A stretch of 64,000 nucleotides of DNA, from positions 62,001 to 126,000 of the forward strand of contig JAKZHN010000036.1 of assembly GCA_037179335.1 (NCBI GenBank). The letters run 5' to 3'. Position numbers and translations under genes: made by a program. Shown piece by piece: positions 55,230 to 64,000 of the stretch; the stretch's first letter is position 1; each line of letters opens with the position of its first letter. Below the pieces are notes generated by a model that saw only the letters and a program-made list of their open reading frames with translations, did not search any database and was not told the DNA's origin. The DNA is from Cyclaneusma minus. Its lineage: Eukaryota; Ascomycota; Leotiomycetes; Marthamycetales; Marthamycetaceae.

Positions 55230-58200
55230 ATGTCTGAGCAGACTACCACGGCTGCGCAGACTACCATGGCTGCGCAGACTACCATGGCTGAGCACATGGA
55301 TGTGGAGCATACAGCGATCCAAGCTCCTGTCCATGTCCTTCCCGCTCAGCGCGCGCAGCTTGAATCATCTCCGAGACTCGTCGAGGAATTGTCGCGCGCA
55401 CCTCCTCCCTACGCTCGACTCCCGGATGACCTGCTGGCTGAACATGGCAATGTCGATCCACTGACGGCAATGGCGCATGTTCATACCGATGCCATACGGG
55501 CCATGATGGATTCCATTGGTGACCTACGACCAGCAGAGTCTGAACCCCGAGCCTACCCGAGTCATCAAGGAGGACCCTGCGCGTTACAAATGCCAGTCGA
55601 CAAAGCCGCGAACATGCGCAGCACCAACTCTGTCCCGTTGGACAGCTCGGGCAGCGGCCTGGTGTTTACAGTATCCCCGGGTTCAATGTTGGGCCAAGGT
55701 CATTACTTACACCCAGATCGGAGAACAACCGAGGATGCGCCCATGGAAACCGAAGCCAACAACTTGCTAGGCGCGCTCTCCTCAACTGCCACTTCTCAGA
55801 CCCCTTATGCCCCGGGAGGCCTTAGCCGTGGTCCAGAACGGCACGTCTACGAGCCAAAACCATCCCATGGCCGCGGTATGGAAGACATGGAAAGTCCGAT
55901 CACCCACGCTTTCCCACTGACGGACATGCAGTCATCCCCACCGCCAGCCCGCTGTCATCCTCCGATGCTAGTGGCGGAGACGAGTAGGCTCTTGCCTACC
56001 ATGCCACAGCTCAATGGTCAGCGTAATGGCGGTTTGTCTGTCACGAACCCCTCCAGCCAGCAACAACAAGGCACTCAGCGCAATGGCTGTTCCTTGAACC
56101 AGTCATCTTCTACCCAGTCCACCCAGCACGGCGAAAGACATGGGTCCGACGTCAGCCAAATCTCTTTCCAACAGCAGCTGAACAGTCTGGCCGCCAGAAA
56201 GAAGGTTGCCGAAGGTGGGGTCGACCTGGTGGGCCTTAGGTCCGGAATCGAGCAAGCTGGCAGCAATCACCGAGTACATGACAATGACCCGAAGGTTGAA
56301 GAGGCCAGAGCTCGAACTCAAGTTCCTCATTTCCATACAGCCGCCACTCACCCCTTAGGCCCGGCTGGAGCTTGGGCCGAAGCATTTCCACAATCGCTCA
56401 GACATCGACGTGTCGACGGACTGCAGTGTCGTGTCTCTCGAGTGGGCGGTTCAGATACTCCCAGTGACTATCACTCCTACGACATGAGCAGATTCCCACA
56501 AGCCTCCAGGGGCCGTCAAAGTGCCCGTTCGAGACAGCTACCTACCCAAGATCAGCACATCAATGATGTGCCGAGTCTTTCGAGTGGTGAGCCGAGCATT
56601 GGACAGTACTCTGGAGGCCCGCCAACTATGTCGATGAGTGGCTCGAGTATTGCGGAGAGTCATCCCCATGGATTGGCGAAGCCCCAGCAGCGACAAGTTG
56701 CCCAGCTGGGAGACGGTCAACACCCTCGCGAACGGTCCGACTTCTACCACTGCGTGGACTTTCCGGTTGAACGAACGCGCGCACAAACTTGCGCGCAAAG
56801 TCAGTCCAGTGCGCAAGCCCAGAAGCTCGAAATCTTCCAGCAGCTCCAATTCGGTCAGCAAGGTCAGCAGCGACTTGTCCCAGATGACAACCTCCACATG
56901 GACGGCGGCCGTAGCGTACAAACATGCGCAATGTCTTCCAAAAGCATCAGCAACCCGGGAGGTCTTAGCCGTGGTCCGGAAAGGTGCGCCTGCAATGGAA
57001 GTCGCAGTGATCGTGAGACGCACATCGATGAGCGTGAAGATAGCATGCAGGTTGTCCCCTTCGAACCTCAGACAAGGTCATTCAACAATACCCAGCTGTC
57101 CGAAGCCAGAAAGCCGCATGAGCACCACAAATATCTCGAACTGCTCAAGCAGAGCCAGCCCGCGCAGGCCAAGGAGAGCATTCAAGACAAGCTCACGGAA
57201 ACCAACGACCAGATTGTCGGAGCAACAATGAAGGCGACCGTCCCAAACCACTTTGCTTGCGTGAGAAGACGCTCGTGCTCCCTCGACAAGGCCGACAGCA
57301 ACGCGATCGAGATGATCGACATGTCGGAAAGAAGAAGACTGGAGCAGACCGAAGCCTTCAGCACCATCGTCAACGTCAGCACTGGCGCCACTTCGCCCTC
57401 TCGACTTCGTCGCTACTCAACCAACGACAAGCACGCCCGTGGTTTAGCATCTCATGAAAACTTCGGCTTCGGCCCACAGTCTGGTCTTTCCTACGATGCC
57501 GGCTCAAATCTTCCATTCGGCGCCGAGTCAAGTGCTCAGCCTGATGCTGATCCAGGTCTCCAGTCTGGTGCCGTCACAGAGCTTGAGTCGCCCCATGACA
57601 ACTTGAGAGTCGACAGTCTCATGCGCCACAATTGCTCTACTCGTGGCTACATCTTCATCAAGAGCGACAAAGCCCGGCATGGCAGATCCTGCGACGAACG
57701 TGAACTCGACGAGGATCTCGACAGCGACGCAACCAGCAACATCTCAACTACCGCTACTGTCGGCCAACTGGGGCACATCAAGGACTACATCCCTGAACTC
57801 GATGAGGATCTCGACAGCGACGCAACCAGCAACATCTCAACTACCGCTATTGTCGGCCAACTGGAGCACATCAAGGACTACATCCCTGAACTACCCCACT
57901 ATGTCACCAACGAGTTCAAAACCGTCATTGCACAACAACAAAACAGCATCAGACAGTTGCACCAAAGTCAAGGATGCTCCCGCGAAGAGCGAAAGTCCAT
58001 GATCTTGCAAATGCAACGTCTCGAACAACGCGCTGACAATGCCGAACAAGAAGTCCACCGCGACATCAAGGAACGCGCCCAGGATCAGAAGACAGTGAAA
58101 AACCACAAAGACGCCGGTGATGTTGAAGACAGTTACACATCAATGGTTCCGACTGGAGACTGGGCAGGGGGGGGTATGGTTTCTGCTCGCCCTGACTTGA

Positions 58201-59516
58201 AGAAGTGGGGACCGGCGGCGAAGATTGAGATCGACTTTGCTGATGAGAGCTCAGCTGGCGCTCCAATTGCCAGCCGAAACCCCTTGAGATACACTGAACA
58301 ACCTGCCAAATTCGGTGCGCGTGCCAACACTCCACCTCAGCTTGCTCCGGCTCGTGAAACTCGTCGTACTCGCAGTGTAGCTCCCGGCAAGAATTCAACT
58401 CAATTGCCAGCTGCTTCACCGTCCACTTCCGACCCCGACCTCGACCGAGCAATTCAAGATGCTCTTAAGAACTCCGTGGCCCACAAGGAGTTCAGTGAAC
58501 ACAAGAACGGACAGTCGCGCTCGAATGACGAAGCTCTTGCCAAGAACGTTGCTTACGTCGCCAGCACCGACGCCGACGAGCAGGCGGAACTGCAATTGGC
58601 GATGACTGCTATCGAGCACGCAACTTCTGTCCACGAGACCACTGCTTCCAACTATGCAGCTGATTGCAGTACTTCCATCGAATCTCCTGCGGTCGAACAT
58701 GATGCTCCTGTCAACGAGACTCCCTTCGGCCAGGATGCTGCTGCTTTATTCCACGCTGCCGAGCACAGCACTCCTGCTGACAGACCCCTGACCGATGGCC
58801 CGCTTAACCTCCGGGACTTGCCCGCAGAAATCCTGCAGAGAATCAACTCGTATGTTGATGCCGCGCAGGTCATTGTAATCTACTCCTCGCCCAACGCTCC
58901 TGGTACTGTGCAGGATGTGGCCAGGACTCCGGTACCGCCCCGCAACATTGTCCCGGAGTTCCCATTGCTGTTCACCTGCCGTTCTATCTACTCCAAGATT
59001 CGCGAGATGTACAACGAATACGACAGGACCGGCAAAACGGTAACGGTTCAAGGGAAGAACTCGTTCTTCCCAAATACGGCGACGTTCGAGTTTGACTGTA
59101 GGGGCTGTATGTCCTGGGAGGCTGGCGGCGAAAGGGCATGGCAGAATTTCAGGGCAAGCCAGCGCAATCGTTTCAATGTTCGCCGAATGAGACTTCTCCT
59201 TCGCAACGAAAGCCAAGGTTCCACCGGATATCATGTTTCCAACGGACTCATGGGTTTTCACAGGCTGGAAAGCGTCATTTACTCCATACCCAAGGGAGAT
59301 GGCCTGAAAGATGATGTTGGACCTCAGAGAAAAGCACTCCTGAACATCGCATTTCGCGCAGATGTCAGATCGAATGCATCGACCTTCAAGAAGCATGTGA
59401 TTGCTATGGCCAAGGCATCTCCGGGCTTTTCGAGGTTCTCTGTGCCGGTTGTGGTTATGGAGATGGAGCTCGATCGCGAACCAGAGGAGTCAGTGTACAT
59501 GGTCGAAAGAATCTAG
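55230..59516 (+). CDS. Large low-complexity protein with C-terminal F-box-like domain
   Basis: A single uninterrupted frame of 1428 residues from ATG at 55230. The first ~820 residues are Ser/Gln/Pro-rich, with MSEQTTTAAQTTMAAQTTM at the start and GGLSRGPER occurring twice. At about 825–886 a 31-residue unit (begins ELDEDLDSDATSNISTT) is duplicated in tandem (93-bp DNA repeat, 57702–57794 and 57795–57887). A coiled coil follows (residues ~890–960). An F-box-like motif LRDLPAEILQRINSYVDAAQ is near residue 1193, and the remaining ~235 residues resemble the C-terminal domain of the protein at 61771 (RSIYSKIR, FFPNTATFEF, FNVRRMRLLL, FHRLESVIY). F-box proteins recruit substrates to SCF ubiquitin ligases; that role is inference. 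The frame is also open upstream to 55101 without ATG. Confidence 0.7.
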   Translation: MSEQTTTAAQTTMAAQTTMAEHMDVEHTAIQAPVHVLPAQRAQLESSPRLVEELSRAPPPYARLPDDLLAEHGNVDPLTAMAHVHTDAIRAMMDSIGDLRPAESEPRAYPSHQGGPCALQMPVDKAANMRSTNSVPLDSSGSGLVFTVSPGSMLGQGHYLHPDRRTTEDAPMETEANNLLGALSSTATSQTPYAPGGLSRGPERHVYEPKPSHGRGMEDMESPITHAFPLTDMQSSPPPARCHPPMLVAETSRLLPTMPQLNGQRNGGLSVTNPSSQQQQGTQRNGCSLNQSSSTQSTQHGERHGSDVSQISFQQQLNSLAARKKVAEGGVDLVGLRSGIEQAGSNHRVHDNDPKVEEARARTQVPHFHTAATHPLGPAGAWAEAFPQSLRHRRVDGLQCRVSRVGGSDTPSDYHSYDMSRFPQASRGRQSARSRQLPTQDQHINDVPSLSSGEPSIGQYSGGPPTMSMSGSSIAESHPHGLAKPQQRQVAQLGDGQHPRERSDFYHCVDFPVERTRAQTCAQSQSSAQAQKLEIFQQLQFGQQGQQRLVPDDNLHMDGGRSVQTCAMSSKSISNPGGLSRGPERCACNGSRSDRETHIDEREDSMQVVPFEPQTRSFNNTQLSEARKPHEHHKYLELLKQSQPAQAKESIQDKLTETNDQIVGATMKATVPNHFACVRRRSCSLDKADSNAIEMIDMSERRRLEQTEAFSTIVNVSTGATSPSRLRRYSTNDKHARGLASHENFGFGPQSGLSYDAGSNLPFGAESSAQPDADPGLQSGAVTELESPHDNLRVDSLMRHNCSTRGYIFIKSDKARHGRSCDERELDEDLDSDATSNISTTATVGQLGHIKDYIPELDEDLDSDATSNISTTAIVGQLEHIKDYIPELPHYVTNEFKTVIAQQQNSIRQLHQSQGCSREERKSMILQMQRLEQRADNAEQEVHRDIKERAQDQKTVKNHKDAGDVEDSYTSMVPTGDWAGGGMVSARPDLKKWGPAAKIEIDFADESSAGAPIASRNPLRYTEQPAKFGARANTPPQLAPARETRRTRSVAPGKNSTQLPAASPSTSDPDLDRAIQDALKNSVAHKEFSEHKNGQSRSNDEALAKNVAYVASTDADEQAELQLAMTAIEHATSVHETTASNYAADCSTSIESPAVEHDAPVNETPFGQDAAALFHAAEHSTPADRPLTDGPLNLRDLPAEILQRINSYVDAAQVIVIYSSPNAPGTVQDVARTPVPPRNIVPEFPLLFTCRSIYSKIREMYNEYDRTGKTVTVQGKNSFFPNTATFEFDCRGCMSWEAGGERAWQNFRASQRNRFNVRRMRLLLRNESQGSTGYHVSNGLMGFHRLESVIYSIPKGDGLKDDVGPQRKALLNIAFRADVRSNASTFKKHVIAMAKASPGFSRFSVPVVVMEMELDREPEESVYMVERI

Positions 59517-60111
59517 GTTGTGGAGGTTGCCATTAAATCTAGTCATTGAATGGGCTCGAGATAGTGCCATGCCTGATGAGCAAGGAATGATCAATGTTGT
59601 CGTGGCCGAGGTATAACTCGCTATAACTCGCTATCACAGCCGCATTCGAACACGAGATGAACAACTACGAGGTATTCTCTCGAGACTCCAACCCCCGCTG
59701 TCGTCACAGATGTCATTGTTCAAGTACGAAACGGTGAATTCCGGAACTTTGACATCCGGAGTAGTCATGATCTGGTACACATAAAGAACAGCCAAAGCGG
59801 CTCGCTGTTCACTCTTGCCATCCTCAGAGCCGCAAAAACAACCAGAATCGTGTGTCCAGATCCTTGGCCCACAATCTCATGTCCGATGCCACCAGTTCTC
59901 CGATTCACACCCCTCATCCAAAAAAAAATCCAAAAAACAAATCCAGATAATCAGCCCATGGTTGACGATCATCTTGATTCTTGTACAAGCTCAAGCTTCA
60001 GCGTTCATATACCCATCGACGCGACTTTGGCCACCAGCGCCTATGGTGCCGGGACTTGCCCTCCGGGTTGCGCAATCCGCAGGCTGTTCCGCGATTTCGC
60101 CGTGTTGAGGC
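59517..60111. other. Decayed coding-like sequence
   Basis: About 600 bp. One frame near 59700–59760 reads TDVIVQVRNGEFRNFDIRSS, which resembles the start of a BTB domain, but it is not continuous with anything else. A poly-A-like run (aaaaaaaaatcc) is at about 59922. Confidence 0.3.
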
Positions 60112-60579
60112 GAATTCTTCTCGTATGAACAAGCACTCTTACAATGGAGCAAAGACCTTCTTGTTCATGGACAATGTGCTAGCTCTGCCTGTACAAGACT
60201 ACTTGAAGTCGAATCCGACCGAGAGAAGGTCGAATGGAGCTGGTACGCGGCTCCCAGGAGCGATGAAGCGCCTGGGAGAACCTACATCCATCACTGGTAG
60301 TAGCACGGACTGCTCTAAGACATTGTTTCCCATCCTGTCACCGTCTTCAATCTCGTCAGCGCCTTTATCACTCGACCCAGCCAAACTGGCGACCCACAGT
60401 TGCTGGAAGAAGTCATTGGCGTACTCCACAAGGGCAACACTTTCCAAATCTCTGGCGCACACTGGCCGATTTTGCAGAAGATGCCGCTGGAGTTCCGTTC
60501 AGGGGTACAACATCTTTTGCCCAAGTATGTCAAGACTGTCAATTATCTTACAGACTTGATCGATGCGTCGTACACATGA
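60112..60579 (+). pseudogene. Decayed gene fragment with in-frame stops
   Basis: One frame of 155 codons reads like a globular protein: EFFSYEQALLQWSKDLLVHG before, and DIVSHPVTVFNLVSAF, LLEEVIGVLHKGNTFQISG and YVKTVNYLTDLIDASYT after, a break. The break consists of TAG TAG at 60298–60303 and TAA at 60316–60318, all in this frame; a TGA also precedes it at 60106. All of these could arise by C-to-T change from Gln or Arg codons, the kind of lesion left by RIP. No start codon and no recognised family. Confidence 0.5.
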
Positions 60580-61770
60580 ATGGCAACACCAGGCATTGCT
60601 TCTCCAGGTCAGAAAGACGTGGCTCCCAGTATCTTTGTGGCATGGTAGGCTTTCCTAGAACAGTAGTACTGTTGCTTTTCCCTCCTCAGCTGCGTTACGT
60701 GGCCTTCAGTGGTCAGTAGCTCATTTAGCGACCAAAACGCTAGAGATGGGGATCGAAAGATTCGGGGGTTCAACCCTTTGGGTGTAAGTATGCTCAGAGA
60801 GACTTCTGCTAGGACGCTTAGATTCGATAGTAGTAAATACTGCAATAAAAACTTGATGGGAATCCTCATTGCCAATTGCCTATGCATGCGTGACTCGACG
60901 TTCTTCTTAGCCACTGTGACAAGAAAGAAGTCTGGATGCGACCTGAGAGATCATAAGATCATATTCTCAATCATTTGGAGTATTTGAGATCGAAATTACC
61001 GGGACACTGTAAAACGTAGCCCAGCTTTTTTCGTCTCCTTGTGACCTGATGTTTGACCCCTATCTCATATATCAATTAGTTGTAGTATCGTGTATATATC
61101 AGCCCAAAGTTCCCTCTAGACAGTGTAGAATGAGCCTAGCTACTCACCCGGATACTCACAATGATACTGCCCATGCGCCCCAATATAAATTGCTTCAACC
61201 TGCGCCGCAATCCAGAGGGTGCTCTCCGCTCTGCACAACTACATCCCCCAGCCCCAAGGCTAATATGACACCTAGCTGTCCAGCTTGAGTTGTCCGTCGT
61301 AACTCGTTGCCGGGCGTATAATTCGGTTTAGATTTCGCACATACGACTGTCATCCTTCTGCGCTTCTGCCACAGCACCCAACTCCAAACACCACAAGCTC
61401 AAGCTCAGCCTTCAAACACCCCAAGGTCGAGCTTTACCAAGGCACCTTCAGCGCAACAACACTTGCCAACTGTGTACTTCTTGCAAGGCTATCTCAGGTT
61501 CGTCACACTGCCCATGCCCCCAAGATCCAGACACTCCAACCGCGCCTCAGTCGAGTTCTGCGCTCGAGTTCTTCGACTCCTGCCCTTCTTTCTCTCGTTC
61601 GCGCGCCGCTGTCTTTCCTCTTCACTGCAGAAGACCTCGACCAAGACTGCGCCAAGAGAAGACTTCTCTCATGCTATGAAATAGCTCAGTGCCTCGCGCA
61701 CCACAAAAGCCAGCAGCTAATCCTCTTCCTACCCACAGACTTGCTCCCTCAACCCCACACAAACCCAACC
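60580..61770. other. Intergenic, promoter of F-box-like gene
   Basis: 1.2 kb. aatataaattg at about 61181 could serve as a TATA element for the downstream gene. Sequence from 61380 to 61740 is C-rich with ORFs but no domain. A tRNA-like fragment near 60712–60790 was rejected. Confidence 0.4.
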
Positions 61771-63000
61771 ATGACCCACTCCACCTCTCCCAACCCCCAC
61801 CCTCCTCCCACTATGTCGAACAACACTCCAGCTCTCTCCCAGCACTCGAATCGCATCCCGCCCAAGCTTGAGGCGATGCCCGCCGAGATCCTCTGGAAGA
61901 TCCACGGATTCACCGAATCCGAGACCATCATTTCCATTGCCAGTCCCGAATACATGGAATACGCCTGTCCACCCCTCCTCCTAGTCAACCGCGACATGTA
62001 CAGCAAGCTGCGCGACTACTTCAACTTCATCGATCCCACGGACCCTGACCGCGACCGGAAAGCCAACGAGACGTTTAGGCTGGTCGAGGTGAACATGCCA
62101 CGGGCGCCCTTCTTTCCCACGTCTGCGATCTTCAAGTTTGAACTTCCCTGCGATTCTCCCATCAACGCCTACACAGCTCCGGTTGACTCGGACGACTGGG
62201 ACGAAGCACGTGAAATGGAAGGCGATTGCTTCAAGAAGTGGTACGATTTCAGATTCAGCAAGGAGATGGCTTGGAACGTTCGCCACCTGCGCCTTCGCGC
62301 CCCATTGGGAATGGACCTGGGATCGCCAGATCTTCTGGAATTCGTTCCCCGCAGCTTTCACAAATTGGAGACTGTGGAGTTCGAAATCATTGTGTACAAG
62401 CAAGAGGATGATGATGTGAGCATTTTTGACGTCGACCGTGTGGAGGCCGAGATCAAACGCACAAAAGCAAGGTTCAGTCGTCTACCGGAGAAGTTGGAGT
62501 CGTTCGCGAGACAGTACGCTGTCGACCGCCCCCAGAGCCCTCGTGTCCGTATTCCAGTTATCGACCTCAAATTCACTATTCGCGAAATACACATCCCAGA
62601 CGGAATAGATCACCCCCCCAAAAGTGCACTTTTCGAAGGAGACGATCCACCGATACGGGCGATTGCTCTGGGTTTCAACTGTCCGCTGCTACACCGATAT
62701 CTCAAAGAGCGACAAGATTCCGAGGACCTCCACTTCAAGGGAGAACCCGAAAATGCCGCCGTGTTGGAAAATGTGAGGCGATACACCTTCAGGAGCATTT
62801 CGGAGTATGACTTTGATAGGTCCCTCCGGGACTCATGTACAATGACCGAGCGGAAACTCAGATTCATCCAGAACATGTGTAAGAAACCACCTGTTGGAGC
62901 TCACGCGGCTACAGGCATGGGAATCGTGGTGAACCTCATCACGAACACCCGTGGCAGATCCGACCAAATTCGCCAGATGTACCGTATCCTAGGATTCTGA
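61771..63000 (+). CDS. F-box-like domain protein, paralog of the large upstream ORF
   Basis: A single exon of 409 residues from MTHSTSPNPH; a second ATG at 61813 (MSNNTPAL) would remove 14 residues. A Pro/Ser-rich N-terminus is followed by an F-box-like motif, KLEAMPAEILWKIHGFTESE, at about residue 37. It shares with the C-terminus of the ORF at 55230 the blocks LPAEIL or MPAEIL, RxxYSKxR, FFPxxAxFxF, NVRHLRLR or NVRRMRLL, and FHKLETV or FHRLESV, in that order. The rest is a mixed alpha/beta domain without leucine-rich repeats. Such proteins are abundant and lineage-specific in Dothideomycetes; the SCF adaptor role is inferred from the F-box alone. Codon use is unremarkable. Confidence 0.8.
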   Translation: MTHSTSPNPHPPPTMSNNTPALSQHSNRIPPKLEAMPAEILWKIHGFTESETIISIASPEYMEYACPPLLLVNRDMYSKLRDYFNFIDPTDPDRDRKANETFRLVEVNMPRAPFFPTSAIFKFELPCDSPINAYTAPVDSDDWDEAREMEGDCFKKWYDFRFSKEMAWNVRHLRLRAPLGMDLGSPDLLEFVPRSFHKLETVEFEIIVYKQEDDDVSIFDVDRVEAEIKRTKARFSRLPEKLESFARQYAVDRPQSPRVRIPVIDLKFTIREIHIPDGIDHPPKSALFEGDDPPIRAIALGFNCPLLHRYLKERQDSEDLHFKGEPENAAVLENVRRYTFRSISEYDFDRSLRDSCTMTERKLRFIQNMCKKPPVGAHAATGMGIVVNLITNTRGRSDQIRQMYRILGF

Positions 63001-64000
63001 GGAATGCCCTTTCCAGGTAACTGATTGGTATGAACACCTGAGGGTTCTCCTCCCTTTGCCTATCGACCGATGCATTCTTCAACTTGACTCCTTGGTCTCT
63101 TTCCGGCACCAGTTGCAAACTTGGTCCTAGCCTGATCATCCGATGTTTTGCGCCGAATCCAATGCTTGGTTCGCAGCATCTCTGCTTGACGACAACGTCG
63201 AACGCAAGGCGCGGGAGATACCCAGACTTCCCTAGGTACTAGTCATAGCAACAAGACATCCCTTGGTCTCAAACTGCCTACCATTCAAGAAAAGAAAAGA
63301 CTTTCGATAGTCATGTGTGAAAATAGATCTGCTCGTGAATTCTGCTGAGATAAAAAGGCATTGCCACTTGCAAATGCCCCTGAAACATCCAATACGTCAA
63401 TTATAGCAGAAAAGCAAAGGAGGGCGACGAGCTTCCACCTGTATATAGTGCCCTTTACGAACCTGCAGGGCTTCTACTTTTTATACTGTGCCCCCTTGCA
63501 AAAGAAAGGGCCTTTGAAAAGCCGAAAAAGCTCGAATGCGCTAGAAAAACTCGGCTATTCCAATCTCCACATGTAACAAAATTTTCACCATCATATACAT
63601 CAACACGTTGCGCAAGCGCCACCAATACCACTCCGCTGCCTCCGCTACCACAGCCAAAAAATCAAAAAATCCCAATAAACCCAAAAGAACTCTACTCTCA
63701 CCCATCACCATTACAAAGCATTCTTCTTCCGCCAGCTACGCAAGCCTTTAAAATCTCTTTAACAAAGGGCTCTGGCCCTACCCTATCCACCACACCCATT
63801 ACCACCAGCCTACTTACCACCTGGCAAGCCAGGTCTTGGGCAGCCAAATATAGCTGGATTCTTTCCCAGCTTATATATTTTAGATTTGTAATTGTGTATT
63901 TATTAGTTAATTTATCAGGGGCCGCGATATTTTATTGGCTGCGCTTAGATAAATACGAAAGCAGCCATTTTTTCTTTCGCCTGCGGCGCGGAAAAATGGC
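63001..64000. other. Repeat-like AT-rich tail of the window
   Basis: No supported gene. The last 40 bp form an imperfect hairpin: GCCATTTTT at 63964–63972 pairs with AAAAATGGC at 63992–64000, with GC-rich sequence between. A second pair, GGCTGCGCTT and AAAGCAGCC, lies just before. This may be the edge of a repeated or transposable element that continues outside the window. Confidence 0.4.

Noticed and set aside
54895..55464. 189-codon ORF overlapping the start of the large F-box-like ORF
   Set aside because: Its second half is a frame-shifted reading of the low-complexity N-terminus of the real ORF. Only the first ~100 codons look protein-like, and they are described as a possible leader exon.
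60712..60790. Second tRNA-like stretch (tagctcatttagc … gggttcaaccc)
   Set aside because: The T loop is too short and no acceptor stem pairs. Not a tRNA.

Overview
The window comes from the nuclear genome of a filamentous ascomycete (Pezizomycotina). Most genes carry short GT–AG introns of about 50–70 nt with CTRAC-like branch points. The housekeeping set (ELP1, ALG14, ARG4, RHO1, YVH1, IMA1, mitochondrial uL24, a MetR/CYS-3 bZIP) is typical of that group. A Dothideomycete is my best guess, but the sequence alone does not fix the species. Gene models below were built by joining ORFs at splice sites by eye, and each stated protein length was checked for reading-frame closure.

Layout. 0–26.5 kb is a gene-dense core on both strands: a mitochondrial-type SDR, an intron-containing tRNA-Gln, an AIM19-like protein, an ER DnaJ (HLJ1/DNAJB12 type), a membrane-anchored Siw14-type phosphatase, IMA1, ALG14, MRPL40 (uL24m), RHO1, ELP1, a DUF3984-like protein and YVH1. 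27–30.5 kb holds a coiled-coil hypothetical gene and a repeat block (four ~100-bp tandem units, an 18-bp minisatellite, and three diverged ~200-bp higher-order copies). 30.5–50.8 kb returns to metabolism and regulation: ARG4, a secreted gamma-glutamyltransferase, a Cys-containing orphan, a GST-like protein, a MetR/CYS-3 bZIP with a 960-nt intron, a cis-CaaD-like tautomerase, a second SDR and a nitrilase, with gaps of 1–3 kb. 50.8–64 kb looks like a lineage-specific accessory region. It has duplicated intron-like elements, small tandem repeats, a decayed gene, and two paralogous F-box-like proteins, one a 1428-residue low-complexity single-exon ORF.

Functional links are loose. Gamma-GT, GST, the sulfur regulator MetR and the nitrilase all touch sulfur, nitrogen or detoxification metabolism, but they are spread over 18 kb and show no cluster architecture, so I do not call a biosynthetic cluster. 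The least-explained items are a 19-bp GAATATTC-cored repeat family in the first 12.5 kb (including a 141-bp palindrome inside an intron and arrays on both sides of ALG14), the duplicated 67-bp intron-like elements at 52–55 kb, and the F-box-like paralog pair with its divergent giant member.
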